The notes: generated from the letters alone by a model not told the origin. A DNA stretch of 64,000 bases from Pseudoalteromonas sp. P1-9 (GCF_001399975.1 NZ_LKBD01000014.1:1-64000), one strand, 5' to 3'; positions 21,006 to 30,949 are shown, counted from the first letter of the stretch. Made by a program: numbers and translations.

Positions 21006-23675
21006 ATGACGGTAAAAAGGATAAGTCAATTTTTCAACCCTAAATCAGTGGCAGTTATTGGTGCGTCAAACCGTACCAATCGCGCGGGTTACGTGGTGAT
21101 GCGCAACTTGTTGCAAGGCGGTTTTAATGGCCCGATTATGCCAGTAACGCCAAAATATAAGGCAGTTCATGGCGTGCTTGCTTACCCAACAATAGACGCC
21201 CTACCACAAGTGCCCGATTTAGCCGTTATTTGCACCAGTAAAGACCGTTGCTGTCAAATCGTTGAACAACTCGGTAGCAAAGGCTGCAAAAATGCCGTCA
21301 TTATCGCATCGGGCATTGATAAAGATTTAAAGCACGCACTTATCGAAACCGCACGCAAAGCTAATGTAAATATACTCGGGCCAAATAGCCTTGGATTATT
21401 AATCCCGCGTATCGGACTTAACGCAAGTTTCTCCCATATGGTCGCTAAGCCCGGAAAAATAGCTTTCGTGTCGCAATCTGCCGCAGTTTGCTCAACAATT
21501 CTCGACTGGGCACAAACAAAAGACATTGGCTTTTCATATTTTGTCTCGGTGGGCGATTGTGGCGATATTGATTTTGATGAATTGGTCGATTTTTTAGGGC
21601 GTGATGCCAATACCCAAGCGATCTTGCTGTATATCGACAATATTGAACATACCCGTCAATTTATTTCCGCTGCACGAGCCGCTGCGTTCAGTAAACCCGT
21701 CATTGCAATAAAAACCGGAAAAACCGCCGCAGGCGCAGATGCTGCTATGGCGCACACCGGTGGCAACCAAGGTTCCGATGCGGTATATGATGCGATGTTT
21801 CAGCGTGCCGGTATGCTGCGCGTAAATGACTTACGCGAACTGTTTGCCGCAACACAAACCTTAGCACTGCACCCTAAACTATTAAAACAAGAAGCCCTGA
21901 CCATTTTAACCAATGGCGGCGGACCAGGTGTAATGTCTGTAGATACCTTGATCCAAAGCTCGGGCAAACTTGCTGAACTTTCGAAAGAAACCATTACTAA
22001 ATTAAATCAGGTATTGCCTCAGCACACCTCGTTCGCCAACCCTGTTGATATTTACGGCGATTCCGATCCGTGGCGCTATCAGAAGGCGGTCGAAATTTTA
22101 GTGCAAGCACCAGAGGTTGATAATTTACTCATTTTACATAGCCCATCGGCATTGGCACCCAGTGAAGAGTTTGCCAAAATCATCTCAGAAACCGTTAATA
22201 AAGTGCCTAAAATGCAGCGCCCGTATGTAATGACCAACTTTATGGGCGAAACGGCAGCCTATGAAGCGCGTAAAGTTTGCCAAGCAGCGGGCATTCCCAC
22301 TTACCGCACACCAGAAGGTGCAGTAGCGGCTTACATGCATTTAATTCAGTATCGTCGTAACCAAAAGCACTTAACGCAAACACCAGAATCCCTATTAGAT
22401 TCAGACCATATTCACACGGAGCAAGCTGGCAAACTAATAAGCGGCTACTTGCAAGGGAAGCGACACTACCTACCGACTCATGATGCAGCAGCACTGCTTG
22501 AGTGCTATCAGATTAACTGCATTGCAACTGAGCATGCTTTTACACCTAGCGAAGCGCGCGAGCTAGCCGAGAGCATTGGCTTTCCGGTTGCGCTTAAATT
22601 AGTAAGCCCTAACATTCCATCTAAGTCTGATGTTGGTGGTGTCGTATTAAACTTAAACGATGGCGTTGAAGTTGAGCAAACAGCATTTAATATGCTACTG
22701 CGAATTAATGAAACTTACCCAGATGCCAAAATTGATGGTTTTGCGCTACAAAAAATGGCAACCCGTGCTGGCGGTCAAGAGCTGCGCATAGCAGTTAAAA
22801 CAGATGCTAATTTTGGCCCAGTTATTTTACTCGGCGAAGCCGGTACAGCTCTTAACTTTGACCTAGCAGCGGTTGCTCTGCCACCGCTAAATATGAATCT
22901 AGCCAAGTACTTAATTGCTGCAGCAAGCGATAAAGGGTTTATCAAAGAAAAGCATTTACCAACCAAAATCGACAAGTACACTCTGTGCGCTATGCTTACT
23001 CGCGTATCACAAATGGTGGTTGAAAATCCCGACATCAAATCACTTGAGCTTAACCCAGTACTGGCTTTACAAGGTAAATTTTTAGTACTCGATGCGGCTA
23101 TTGAACTAGAAAAATACCAAGCATCAAGTCGCGCAAAACGCTTAGCAATAAAACCTTATCCAAAAGAGCTTGAGCAAAGTATTACCCTTAAAGATGGATC
23201 AGCTGCGATATTAAGACCAATTCGTCCAGAAGATGAAGAAGCGCATCGAGAGTTTGATAATCAGCTAACCAAAGAAGATAGATACAAACGTTTCTTTGGT
23301 GAAATGCCACAATTTAGCCATGAGCAATTAGCTAAAATGACGCAAATTGATTACGACCGCGAAATGGCGTTTATCGTTACGCAACGACGCGACGATAAAT
23401 GGCAAACACTTGGTGTGTCGCGTGTTTTAATGGACCCTGATAACCTTGTTGCCGAGTTTGCCGTAGTTGTGCGCTCCGACCTAAAAGGGCTTGGGCTTGG
23501 TCGTATTCTAATGCAATCGGTGATTAATCATTGTAAACGCCAAAATGTGCAAAAAATTGAAGGCCTTACCTTACCTGAAAACGGTGGCATGATTGGCTTG
23601 TCGGAAAAACTAGGCTTTAAAGTCACGCGTGATTTCGAAGAAGGTACGGTTATTATGACAATGCCACTTAACTAA
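21006..23675 (+). CDS. Pat/PatZ-type protein lysine acetyltransferase (ACD-like plus GNAT)
   Basis: An 889-aa fusion: an NDP-forming acyl-CoA synthetase-like part (CoA-binding VAVIGASNRTNRAG at 16-29, ligase-CoA and ATP-grasp regions to about 710) and a C-terminal GNAT domain (about 730-889) with the acetyl-CoA loop LKGLGLGRILMQSV. This is the layout of Salmonella Pat and E. coli PatZ, which acetylate the catalytic lysine of Acs. Unlike what I recall for those enzymes, H250 (AMAHTGGNQGSDAVYDA) at the position of the ACD phospho-histidine is present. A K+ channel gene follows after 9 bp. Confidence 0.9.
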   Translation: MTVKRISQFFNPKSVAVIGASNRTNRAGYVVMRNLLQGGFNGPIMPVTPKYKAVHGVLAYPTIDALPQVPDLAVICTSKDRCCQIVEQLGSKGCKNAVIIASGIDKDLKHALIETARKANVNILGPNSLGLLIPRIGLNASFSHMVAKPGKIAFVSQSAAVCSTILDWAQTKDIGFSYFVSVGDCGDIDFDELVDFLGRDANTQAILLYIDNIEHTRQFISAARAAAFSKPVIAIKTGKTAAGADAAMAHTGGNQGSDAVYDAMFQRAGMLRVNDLRELFAATQTLALHPKLLKQEALTILTNGGGPGVMSVDTLIQSSGKLAELSKETITKLNQVLPQHTSFANPVDIYGDSDPWRYQKAVEILVQAPEVDNLLILHSPSALAPSEEFAKIISETVNKVPKMQRPYVMTNFMGETAAYEARKVCQAAGIPTYRTPEGAVAAYMHLIQYRRNQKHLTQTPESLLDSDHIHTEQAGKLISGYLQGKRHYLPTHDAAALLECYQINCIATEHAFTPSEARELAESIGFPVALKLVSPNIPSKSDVGGVVLNLNDGVEVEQTAFNMLLRINETYPDAKIDGFALQKMATRAGGQELRIAVKTDANFGPVILLGEAGTALNFDLAAVALPPLNMNLAKYLIAAASDKGFIKEKHLPTKIDKYTLCAMLTRVSQMVVENPDIKSLELNPVLALQGKFLVLDAAIELEKYQASSRAKRLAIKPYPKELEQSITLKDGSAAILRPIRPEDEEAHREFDNQLTKEDRYKRFFGEMPQFSHEQLAKMTQIDYDREMAFIVTQRRDDKWQTLGVSRVLMDPDNLVAEFAVVVRSDLKGLGLGRILMQSVINHCKRQNVQKIEGLTLPENGGMIGLSEKLGFKVTRDFEEGTVIMTMPLN

Positions 23676-23684
23676 GAGGTCGAT

Positions 23685-24632
23685 GTGAATCAATTACGAC
23701 TGAGTATTGCACAAGTATTGGAAAGTTCTGGCGAAGGACTAAAACTTGGTAGGTTTATCGATGCGTTGTTGATAATTCTGATTATCGGCAATGTTGTTGC
23801 GATTGTACTCGAGTCGGTTGAAGAGGTCGCTGCAAGCTACAAACACCTTTTTTTAGCAATTGAAATATTCTCTGTCGCGATTTTTACTATCGAATACCTG
23901 CTACGGTTATGGGTTTGTGTTGATAAAGAACATTATCGCGACTTACCTATTCCCAACTGGCGAAAACGCATTCGCTATTTGCGTTCTCCTTTAGCGATTA
24001 TCGACTTAATGGCAATTTTGCCAACATACTTGATGCTGTTCGTCAGCTTTGATTTGCGCTTCTTACGTGTATTTAGACTATTACGTGTTTTTAAGCTGAC
24101 TCGCTATTCGCGTGCTATGCAATTATTGTTGCAAAGTATTCGAGAAGAAAAAGGTCCATTGCTTGCCGCATTTTTTATTATGAGTGTGGCGCTTATCACC
24201 GCATCGTGCGGTATCTACTTAATTGAACATGACGAACAGCCGGATAAGTTTGGCTCCATTCCCGATGCCATGTGGTGGGCAATGGCAACACTCACCACGG
24301 TTGGTTATGGTGATGTTGTGCCAATTACCCCGCTTGGCCGCTTTTTTGGTGGGGTGATAACTGTGCTAAGTATGGGGATGGTGGCAATCCCAACTGGTTT
24401 ACTGGCATCGAGCTTTTCAGATCAATTAAGACGCCGTAGGGTGCAATTCGCGCAGTACGTTGCATTATGCTCGCGCGATGGTGATATTTGCGAAAAAGAC
24501 CAAATACAAATTGAAGAAATGCGTATTGAACTAGGCTTAAGTAAAAAAGAAGCCGAGCGTGCCATTAAGCGTAAAATGAATGAAATAAAACACATTAATT
24601 ATTGCGCTAACTGTGGCCATAAAATCCCTTAG
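23685..24632 (+). CDS. Voltage-gated potassium channel
   Basis: A 315-aa six-helix K+ channel. S1 is about 22-43, S2 56-77, S3 100-119, an S4 voltage sensor at about 123-142 with arginines every third residue (LRFLRVFRLLRVFKLTRYSR), S5 158-177, the pore helix and filter TVGYGD at 205-210, and S6 to about 245. The cytoplasmic tail is short and ends in CANCGHKIP, a lone CxxC. GTG is the start, with AAGAGGT 5 bp before it. It starts 9 bp after the Pat-type gene and ends 3 bp from the convergent sensor gene, with no terminator between them. Confidence 0.92.
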   Translation: MNQLRLSIAQVLESSGEGLKLGRFIDALLIILIIGNVVAIVLESVEEVAASYKHLFLAIEIFSVAIFTIEYLLRLWVCVDKEHYRDLPIPNWRKRIRYLRSPLAIIDLMAILPTYLMLFVSFDLRFLRVFRLLRVFKLTRYSRAMQLLLQSIREEKGPLLAAFFIMSVALITASCGIYLIEHDEQPDKFGSIPDAMWWAMATLTTVGYGDVVPITPLGRFFGGVITVLSMGMVAIPTGLLASSFSDQLRRRRVQFAQYVALCSRDGDICEKDQIQIEEMRIELGLSKKEAERAIKRKMNEIKHINYCANCGHKIP

Positions 24633-24635
24633 CAT

Positions 24636-27600
24636 TTAACGCTTAAGCAACGACTTAACTTGTGACGCATCAAGCGGTGAGTAAAAGTAATAACCTTGCA
24701 CATACTCACACCCTTCTGCTTGCAAGAACAGCAGCTGCTCCTTACTTTCAACTCCTTCAGCAATACACACTTTGCCTAAGCTTTTTGCAAGCGTTAAGGT
24801 TGAGCGAATAATCGCTTCATCGTCTGCTTCATCGCCAATATTTCGAACGAAGCCACCATCAATTTTAATCACATCCACCGGAAAACGTTTTAAGTAAGCC
24901 AGCGATGAGTAGCCGGTGCCAAAATCATCAAGATAAATGCGACAACCTGCATTTTTTAGCTTATCCATGGCCGCTTTTGCACTATCAAAATCAGCCATAA
25001 GTACAGATTCGGTAATCTCAAGTGCCACCATCTGACACGGCACTTCATACGTGTTGCACAGTGCAATAATTTGCTCTGCCAAATCCAGGTGATGGAAATC
25101 TTTCGCCGATAGGTTAATCGATACATAAAAGTCGATATCGATCTCGCACCAGTGTTGCATGTCTTGTACTGCGCGTGTTAACGATGCCATTGTCATTTCA
25201 GTAATGAGACCGGTATTTTCGGCAATGGCGATAAAACGCGATGGACTAACTGCTTCACCATTGTGCTGCCAGCGCATTAAGGTTTCAAAGCCAACCACCT
25301 TGCCTGTATTAACATCAATAATCGGCTGATATTGATTCGACAGTTCATTTTCACTATGTGCTTGCTTAAGCCTTGACTCTAAACGAAGCAATCGTTGTAC
25401 TTTTTTATTCATTTCTTGTTGGAAAAACAAAAAGCACTCGCCACCGCGTTTTTTAGCGTGATACATCGCAATATCGGCAGCTTTAATCAAATTAATTGCG
25501 GTTGTTTCGTCATCTGGAAATATGGCAACACCAATGCTGGCAGTAATTCTCACGGTTTCGCCCGCCAGTGCAAATGGCTCTTTTAGCGCCGCAATTAAGC
25601 GCTGACACAAGGCTATAACGTCTTCTTTGCTATTAATATTCTCAAGCAATACAGTAAATTCATCGCTATTTAATCGCGCCGCGGTCGCCTTGCCGTCAAT
25701 GACCTGTTTTATGCGTTCGGCTATTTCCACCAACAATTTATCACCATCATGATGACCAAATGAGTCATTCACTTTCTTAAACTGGTCAAGATCGATAAAT
25801 AACACTGCCAATAACTGCTCGCTGTTTTTGTTTAGACTAATGGCATGAGCCACTCGACCAATAAATAAGCTGCGATTAGGTAACTTGGTTAGTTTGTCGT
25901 AATTTGCCAGTAAATACAGCGCTTGCTCAGCTTCTTTTTGACTACTGATATCGGTGATCACCACAATATAGTTATCAACCTCACCGTTTTCAGCCGCAAT
26001 CGCAGTGGCTTTTATCAAGCAATTATATTTTGTGCCATCAGGGGTGGTGATGGTTTCTTCCGATTGATAATGTTCACCTACGTTTAGCTTACCAAGCGCC
26101 CTCAAATAATAAGTGCGCCTTTTAGCACTTAGGCCAAGTGATAGCTTGCGCGCTGAGTCTTGTTTAAGGTCAAAATGATGGCTTTCGCGCAATGCTTTAT
26201 TTATCGCAAGAATATTAAACTCGCGGTCCATCACAAATACCCAATCGCGAGTATGCTCAAATGCGGCGCTAAATAAACGGGCACTGTTTTCAAAGTCACG
26301 CTCGCGCGTAAAGTTGGTGTAGGTTCCCGAAACGCGCTGCGGCACATCTTCGTCCCACTCAATAACACGACCCACATCTTTGTACCAACGCCAATGGCCT
26401 TGGCTATGACGTACTCGGTAGGCAACTTCAAATTCACCTTTATCGGTGCTGACAAATTCTAACCATTCAATGCGATAACGGGCTCTATCGTCGGGATGAA
26501 TTTTTGCTAAGTATTCATCCAGTGATACTTCGCTTTTATCAAAACCTAGTTCATCGACTAGACGTGGCTGATAACTGTGTCCGAGGCCGCTTTGCCATTC
26601 CCACACCCCTGATTGACTGCTTTGTAGCGCCATTTTTAAACGCGTGGCGTTTTCACTACTTTGTTTATGTGCAGCTAGCAAGCGCGTTTGATAGCGATGG
26701 CGACGCAACATCCACACCGACACAATACTTGTCAATAATATAAAGTAAATGGCGAATGCCGCGGGAGAGCGCCAAGGTGGGTAATTTACCTGAATCGTAA
26801 AACTCTTAAAATCGGTATAACTGCCGTTTAACGGGTCTCTGGCACGTACGTAAAAAGTGTGTTTTCCCGGTGAAATTCGTGCAAACGCAACTTTGTTATT
26901 ACTCGTTCTAACTAATGCAGAATCATCTAAACGGTATTCATATTCAACGCGTTCCTGATACTTAAATAACATCGCAGAAAAACCAATTTCTAAACCGATA
27001 TCATCGTAATCAAGCTCAAGTAAATTTTGCTGAATAATCGACTCAGCTTCAAGTTTGCGCGACATTAGGGTAATTGAGGTAATATTCACCCGCTCTGATA
27101 TGTGTTCATTCGCGTCATTGCGCTCGGGGAAAAAGCTGGTCACCCCTTTAATTGAGCCAAATACAATGCGACCATCAGAGTAAGTTATTTTTGCCGCCGA
27201 GTTAAACTCATTAACCGCAATGCCATCATCCACTGTGAACTGCCTAAAGTGTTGGGTATTTGGGTCAAAGCGCCAAATACCACTGTGGCTCGCCATCCAG
27301 ATCATGCCTCGCTGATCTTTGGTTAGGCTATAAAACAACGATCCGCGGGTATCAACCCTGTCTTCGATTTTGTATTTTTCTTCAAATGTGGTGCTATCTA
27401 AACCAACTAACCCGTAGCCATAATAAGATAGCCAAAGAATGCCGTTGTTATCGATCACATAAGACGCAAGCGACAAATACTCCACTTCATCGGGGACTGG
27501 CGCGGTATAACGATACGCTACGGTGTTGTCCGGCATCAGTTGATATAACGTTTTATTGTGATAAAACAGCGGTAACTTGCTGTCATCTAGCGGCGGTAAA

Positions 27601-29096
27601 AAATACCCCGCAAATGTATCACCAATCACTTTTACGTCGGGGTGAATTTGCGTTAGTTCTTCTGTTACTACATTGTATTTAAAGTAGCCATAGCGAAAGC
27701 TCTTAAAATACATATCACCTGCGTTGTTAAAATGCCCTATCACAATCTGCTTGCTAAACATATCCTTGTACTTTTCAAAAGGCATTTCAACCGCTGAAAT
27801 TGTTAACGTTTCCAAGTCAAAGGTAAATAATCCTCGCGTGCTTACCAGCCATAACTTGTCGTTAAAACTAAACATTTTATATACATGGAATTCATGGTTT
27901 AAGCGGTCAGCTAAGTAACCTTCTAGATAAGTTTGGCTTTGGTAAGAATAGGGATTGAAACGCGTAATACCGTCACTGGTTGCTAACCAAATATCTTTAT
28001 TATGCTCAACAATGCTCCAAATATTGTTATGGGATAAACCACCATACAAAGTATCGCGGTTATAGTTTTGAAATGAGTAATTGTTATTCGAGACAAAATA
28101 CGCACCGTCGGTTTTGCTCGCAAGCCACATTGAACCGTCATCTGAAAGCAGCATATCAACAATGCTATTATCGCTTAACTTAAAATCGGAATTATCGAGT
28201 TCTGTGCTTTTTATTAGCTGATCATCATCGGCAAAGTAATTATAAACACCTTCATTGGTGGCAAGCTTTAATCCCGATTTAAACGGCATGATTTTCCATA
28301 TGTTTAAATCTGAAATACGCAGTTCGCTACTCAGTTTATCTATTTCACCAGCTACCAAGCGTTCAATATGATCAAGTTCAACTGTGTGCAAACCTTGCAC
28401 GGTGCCAAGCCAAAGTTGAGAACCCGAGATATGAAATGACTTTGTATTGTATTGATCGTGATGCGCTGCGGGCTCATTTAAAAACTCTAGTTTAACGATT
28501 TTTTCAGTGCGCGTATCCATCACAAAGGCACCTTCCGATGTGCCTATTATTAGAAAGTGTTTGTAATATTTAAGTGCTCTAACATACGCGTATTTAAAGT
28601 CTCCTGGGATTTTAAACACACTTTTCACTTCCCCAGTTTCACTGTTTAACAGCGCCAAGTCATGAACGCGTCCCAACCAGTAAAAATTAGGTTGATGGGT
28701 TTCTAACATCACGACTGGAGAGTGAGTTCGGTCATTTTTAAAATCAAGCACTCGCTCAAGATGGTAAGTATCAGTTTTATATCGATACAAGCCAGAATAG
28801 GTAGTCGAAATCCAAATATCGTTTTGTTTGTCTTCGTAGAGGAAATCTATCGATTTATCACGCAGTTGCCCTTCAGCACCTGTCATAGTTGATAGTTGAT
28901 AACCATCGTAACGGTTTACGCCTGCTTCGGTTCCAACCCATAAGTAACCATTTTTATCAACTAATAAACCCGTTACATAAGACTGAGCTAACCCTTCATT
29001 TGGCGAGAAACGACGTACGTTTGCCTTACTGTTTGCCAGCGCATTTATTGATACAGCACACAACAAAATCGTCAATACGCAGTATCGCCAAATCAT
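24636..29096 (-). CDS. Periplasmic-propeller sensor with PAS, degenerate GGDEF and EAL domains
   Basis: A 1486-aa c-di-GMP sensor protein. Order: signal peptide (about 1-22), Reg_prop beta-propeller blades (about 30-690, e.g. LLVDKNGYLWVGTEAGVNRYDG), Y_Y_Y domain (about 690-765), one TM helix (about 775-792), two PAS domains, GGDEF and EAL. GGDEF is degenerate (RLNSDEF, GG replaced by NS). EAL reads ETL but keeps the key residues seen in active phosphodiesterases (NLSAKDF, EITES, DDFGTGYSS, IKID, AEGVES). So net c-di-GMP breakdown is likely. ATG 29096 overlaps the GNAT stop (TAATG); a TTG at 29105 is a weaker alternative. Confidence 0.92.
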   Translation of the reverse strand: MIWRYCVLTILLCAVSINALANSKANVRRFSPNEGLAQSYVTGLLVDKNGYLWVGTEAGVNRYDGYQLSTMTGAEGQLRDKSIDFLYEDKQNDIWISTTYSGLYRYKTDTYHLERVLDFKNDRTHSPVVMLETHQPNFYWLGRVHDLALLNSETGEVKSVFKIPGDFKYAYVRALKYYKHFLIIGTSEGAFVMDTRTEKIVKLEFLNEPAAHHDQYNTKSFHISGSQLWLGTVQGLHTVELDHIERLVAGEIDKLSSELRISDLNIWKIMPFKSGLKLATNEGVYNYFADDDQLIKSTELDNSDFKLSDNSIVDMLLSDDGSMWLASKTDGAYFVSNNNYSFQNYNRDTLYGGLSHNNIWSIVEHNKDIWLATSDGITRFNPYSYQSQTYLEGYLADRLNHEFHVYKMFSFNDKLWLVSTRGLFTFDLETLTISAVEMPFEKYKDMFSKQIVIGHFNNAGDMYFKSFRYGYFKYNVVTEELTQIHPDVKVIGDTFAGYFLPPLDDSKLPLFYHNKTLYQLMPDNTVAYRYTAPVPDEVEYLSLASYVIDNNGILWLSYYGYGLVGLDSTTFEEKYKIEDRVDTRGSLFYSLTKDQRGMIWMASHSGIWRFDPNTQHFRQFTVDDGIAVNEFNSAAKITYSDGRIVFGSIKGVTSFFPERNDANEHISERVNITSITLMSRKLEAESIIQQNLLELDYDDIGLEIGFSAMLFKYQERVEYEYRLDDSALVRTSNNKVAFARISPGKHTFYVRARDPLNGSYTDFKSFTIQVNYPPWRSPAAFAIYFILLTSIVSVWMLRRHRYQTRLLAAHKQSSENATRLKMALQSSQSGVWEWQSGLGHSYQPRLVDELGFDKSEVSLDEYLAKIHPDDRARYRIEWLEFVSTDKGEFEVAYRVRHSQGHWRWYKDVGRVIEWDEDVPQRVSGTYTNFTRERDFENSARLFSAAFEHTRDWVFVMDREFNILAINKALRESHHFDLKQDSARKLSLGLSAKRRTYYLRALGKLNVGEHYQSEETITTPDGTKYNCLIKATAIAAENGEVDNYIVVITDISSQKEAEQALYLLANYDKLTKLPNRSLFIGRVAHAISLNKNSEQLLAVLFIDLDQFKKVNDSFGHHDGDKLLVEIAERIKQVIDGKATAARLNSDEFTVLLENINSKEDVIALCQRLIAALKEPFALAGETVRITASIGVAIFPDDETTAINLIKAADIAMYHAKKRGGECFLFFQQEMNKKVQRLLRLESRLKQAHSENELSNQYQPIIDVNTGKVVGFETLMRWQHNGEAVSPSRFIAIAENTGLITEMTMASLTRAVQDMQHWCEIDIDFYVSINLSAKDFHHLDLAEQIIALCNTYEVPCQMVALEITESVLMADFDSAKAAMDKLKNAGCRIYLDDFGTGYSSLAYLKRFPVDVIKIDGGFVRNIGDEADDEAIIRSTLTLAKSLGKVCIAEGVESKEQLLFLQAEGCEYVQGYYFYSPLDASQVKSLLKR

Positions 29097-29518
29097 TATG
29101 CACAATCCTTATTGGCTAACATACAGACGATTTTACGCCCTTGATTTTGATAAGCGCTAAATAACGGAGCCAGCTCAGCTGGCGCAGCATGTTCGATAAA
29201 CCCGCAGCTTTGATACCAGCTAACTAAATGGTTGTAGGCAAAAGTGAAAAATGGTTTACGATAATCCAAAGCGATTGTTTTAATTAGTCTTGATGCCAGT
29301 TTTTGACCACGAAAGCAAGGTGCTGTAAATACGCCAGATAATAAAAACTGTCCGCCTTTTAAGCTTAACTTTGCAGCTGCCACAATTTGATTTTCAGCTT
29401 TGATAACCCATACCCTATCATGGCTTTTAGCACGCCCTCTTACCTTAAAGTTTTGATAGAACTTATTAACCAAAGGATACATAACTGGGTCCAATTGCTG
29501 GCACGTAAATGAACTCAC
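29096..29518 (-). CDS. GNAT-family N-acetyltransferase
   Basis: A 140-aa protein with the GNAT fold pattern: central strand KAENQIVAAAKLSLKGG, motif A LLSGVFTAPCFRGQKLASRLIKTI (acetyl-CoA pyrophosphate loop R-G-Q-K-L-A), and YNHLVSWYQSCGF near the end. Substrate unknown. It sits between the DUF3283 gene (4-bp ATGA overlap) and the sensor gene (1-bp overlap), so all three are likely one translationally coupled operon. Whether it serves the c-di-GMP sensor is not known. Confidence 0.82.
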   Translation of the reverse strand: MSSFTCQQLDPVMYPLVNKFYQNFKVRGRAKSHDRVWVIKAENQIVAAAKLSLKGGQFLLSGVFTAPCFRGQKLASRLIKTIALDYRKPFFTFAYNHLVSWYQSCGFIEHAAPAELAPLFSAYQNQGRKIVCMLANKDCA

Positions 29519-29715
29519 ATCATTGTCGCTAAATAGCGTTCAAAACGTTGTTTTAGCTCACCTTGCTCTGATTGTGGACGCTGTAAAATAGATGAATAAA
29601 TTTGATCGCGCGTTGCTTTGCCACGCTTTACTTTAAACGCCCAAAACGACGCCTCGTAGTCGAGTTGAATTAAATACTTTTCTTGACGAGGTAAATTACA
29701 CAAATTGAAAGACAT
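29515..29715 (-). CDS. Small DUF3283-like protein
   Basis: A 66-aa soluble protein, MSFNLCNLPRQEKYLIQLDYEA at the start, with a basic middle (AFKVKRGKATRDQIYSS) and a helical Glu/Arg-rich C-terminus. It resembles the short DUF3283 proteins of Vibrio and Alteromonadales, of unknown function; this assignment is from memory of the family. It is the first gene of the operon with the GNAT and the propeller sensor. The operon promoter should lie in the 76-bp gap shared with the divergent gene at 29792. Confidence 0.65.
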   Translation of the reverse strand: MSFNLCNLPRQEKYLIQLDYEASFWAFKVKRGKATRDQIYSSILQRPQSEQGELKQRFERYLATMM

Positions 29716-29791
29716 GTTCTTTTAATACAGCTAATAAAATATTATGTTATTGTAGCAATGTACCATATAAGTTTGACCAATCAACACTAAA

Positions 29792-30535
29792 ATGAACGCT
29801 GCGTTACGTCACAAAATGATAAAAAACTCGACAACTAAAAGCTGCAAGCGTGCTTGTACCATACTTTGTGCCTTATTGTTTTTGAGTAAGATGGCGTGGG
29901 CAAATGCCCCCATAAAGCAAGCGCTAGTGTTTAATAAACCGTTAGATACACACGTTTCTCGCTTATTAATCAAACGTCTAACACCTGCTTATAAAGCAAT
30001 TGGTGTCGATATAAGCATTATTGAGTTTGATCACAAAAGCTCACTTGCTGCGGCTAACCTTGGAGAGCTTGATGGCCAGATTGGTCGTGTGATTGGTATT
30101 TCTAAGGAATACCCAAACCTAATTGCGAGTAATACTCCGTTAATGTATTTGAATTTGGTACTGCTTACCAACAAGGGGCAATGCGAGCATTGTCGCATTC
30201 AGCAGTTGAGTACAATTAGCCACAACCCAAGCTACCCGTTTGCACAAAAATTTATTGCTCAAGAAAAATTTAAAGGTGAGGTAATAAGTAATAATAACCT
30301 TACTAGTCAGTTGCATATGCTGCGCGACCGCACAATTGATGGCATTTTAGTACTTGAATATTTGCTAACGCATCACATTGATGATGCCACCCTAGCCCAT
30401 TTTAATAAACGCATTGTCTCGCAAAAACCTATCCATCATTACCTGCACAAACAACATAAAGCAATTTTGGCACAATTAGACCTACAGTTAATGCAAAGTG
30501 CTGAAGCTACCCTTGAACATAAAACCCCTAAATAA
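29792..30535 (+). CDS. Exported solute-binding-like protein (SBP_bac_3-like)
   Basis: A 247-aa protein with a signal sequence ending near WANA (about residue 38), then a fold resembling type 3 extracellular solute-binding domains: QALVFNKPLDTHVSRLLIKRLTPAYKAIGVD, LGELDGQIGRVIG, and a second lobe with LRDRTIDGILVLEYLL. No transporter genes lie next to it, so it is likely a stand-alone periplasmic sensor or binding protein. ATG 29816 is an alternative start. It converges with the DUF1289 gene. Confidence 0.7.
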   Translation: MNAALRHKMIKNSTTKSCKRACTILCALLFLSKMAWANAPIKQALVFNKPLDTHVSRLLIKRLTPAYKAIGVDISIIEFDHKSSLAAANLGELDGQIGRVIGISKEYPNLIASNTPLMYLNLVLLTNKGQCEHCRIQQLSTISHNPSYPFAQKFIAQEKFKGEVISNNNLTSQLHMLRDRTIDGILVLEYLLTHHIDDATLAHFNKRIVSQKPIHHYLHKQHKAILAQLDLQLMQSAEATLEHKTPK

Positions 30536-30566
30536 ACGAGTTTAGATACGGCGAGATTAGGCAAAC

Positions 30567-30836
30567 CTAAAAGTCGAGTTTTGTTTGCTCTGTATCCAGC
30601 TCTGGTGAGATTTGCTGTTGAGCCATTTTTCGACGAATGCGCTTTTCGCGTTGTGCGCAAAGCTTAATCACATGTTTTTTTTGCGCGTTCGTTAATTGGT
30701 TCCAATGAAAGCGCTCTTCTCGCGAACGAAAACACCCTAAGCAATAACCTCGGTTATTAGCCTGACATACCCCTTTGCACGGACTGGGTATTTCAAATAT
30801 TTCTATTTGCTCAATAATTGGTTTTTGGTCAGCCAT
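30567..30836 (-). CDS. DUF1289 cysteine-rich protein
   Basis: An 89-aa protein with the DUF1289 signature: PSPCKGVCQANNRGYCLGCFRSREE, four cysteines that suggest a metal or Fe-S site, then WNQLTNAQKKHVIKLCAQRE and a basic tail. Function is unknown in the family. It is monocistronic as far as the sequence shows, with no obvious terminator before the convergent gene at 29792-30535. Confidence 0.82.
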   Translation of the reverse strand: MADQKPIIEQIEIFEIPSPCKGVCQANNRGYCLGCFRSREERFHWNQLTNAQKKHVIKLCAQREKRIRRKMAQQQISPELDTEQTKLDF

Positions 30837-30926
30837 TCACTCACAATAGTTTGCTTGCAAAGCAGGCAAACTTAGGTCTTTTTTTACGCACTCATATTTA
30901 CAGTTTAACCATTTTTTGCACAAAAA

Positions 30927-30949
30927 AAACCAGAGTATTACTCTGGTTT
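30927..30949 (-). terminator. Rho-independent terminator of the acyltransferase gene
   Basis: A perfect stem AAACCAGAGTA / TACTCTGGTTT around a single T (the real loop is larger), followed on the minus strand by T8. It lies 31 bp after the stop at 30981. Confidence 0.92.
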
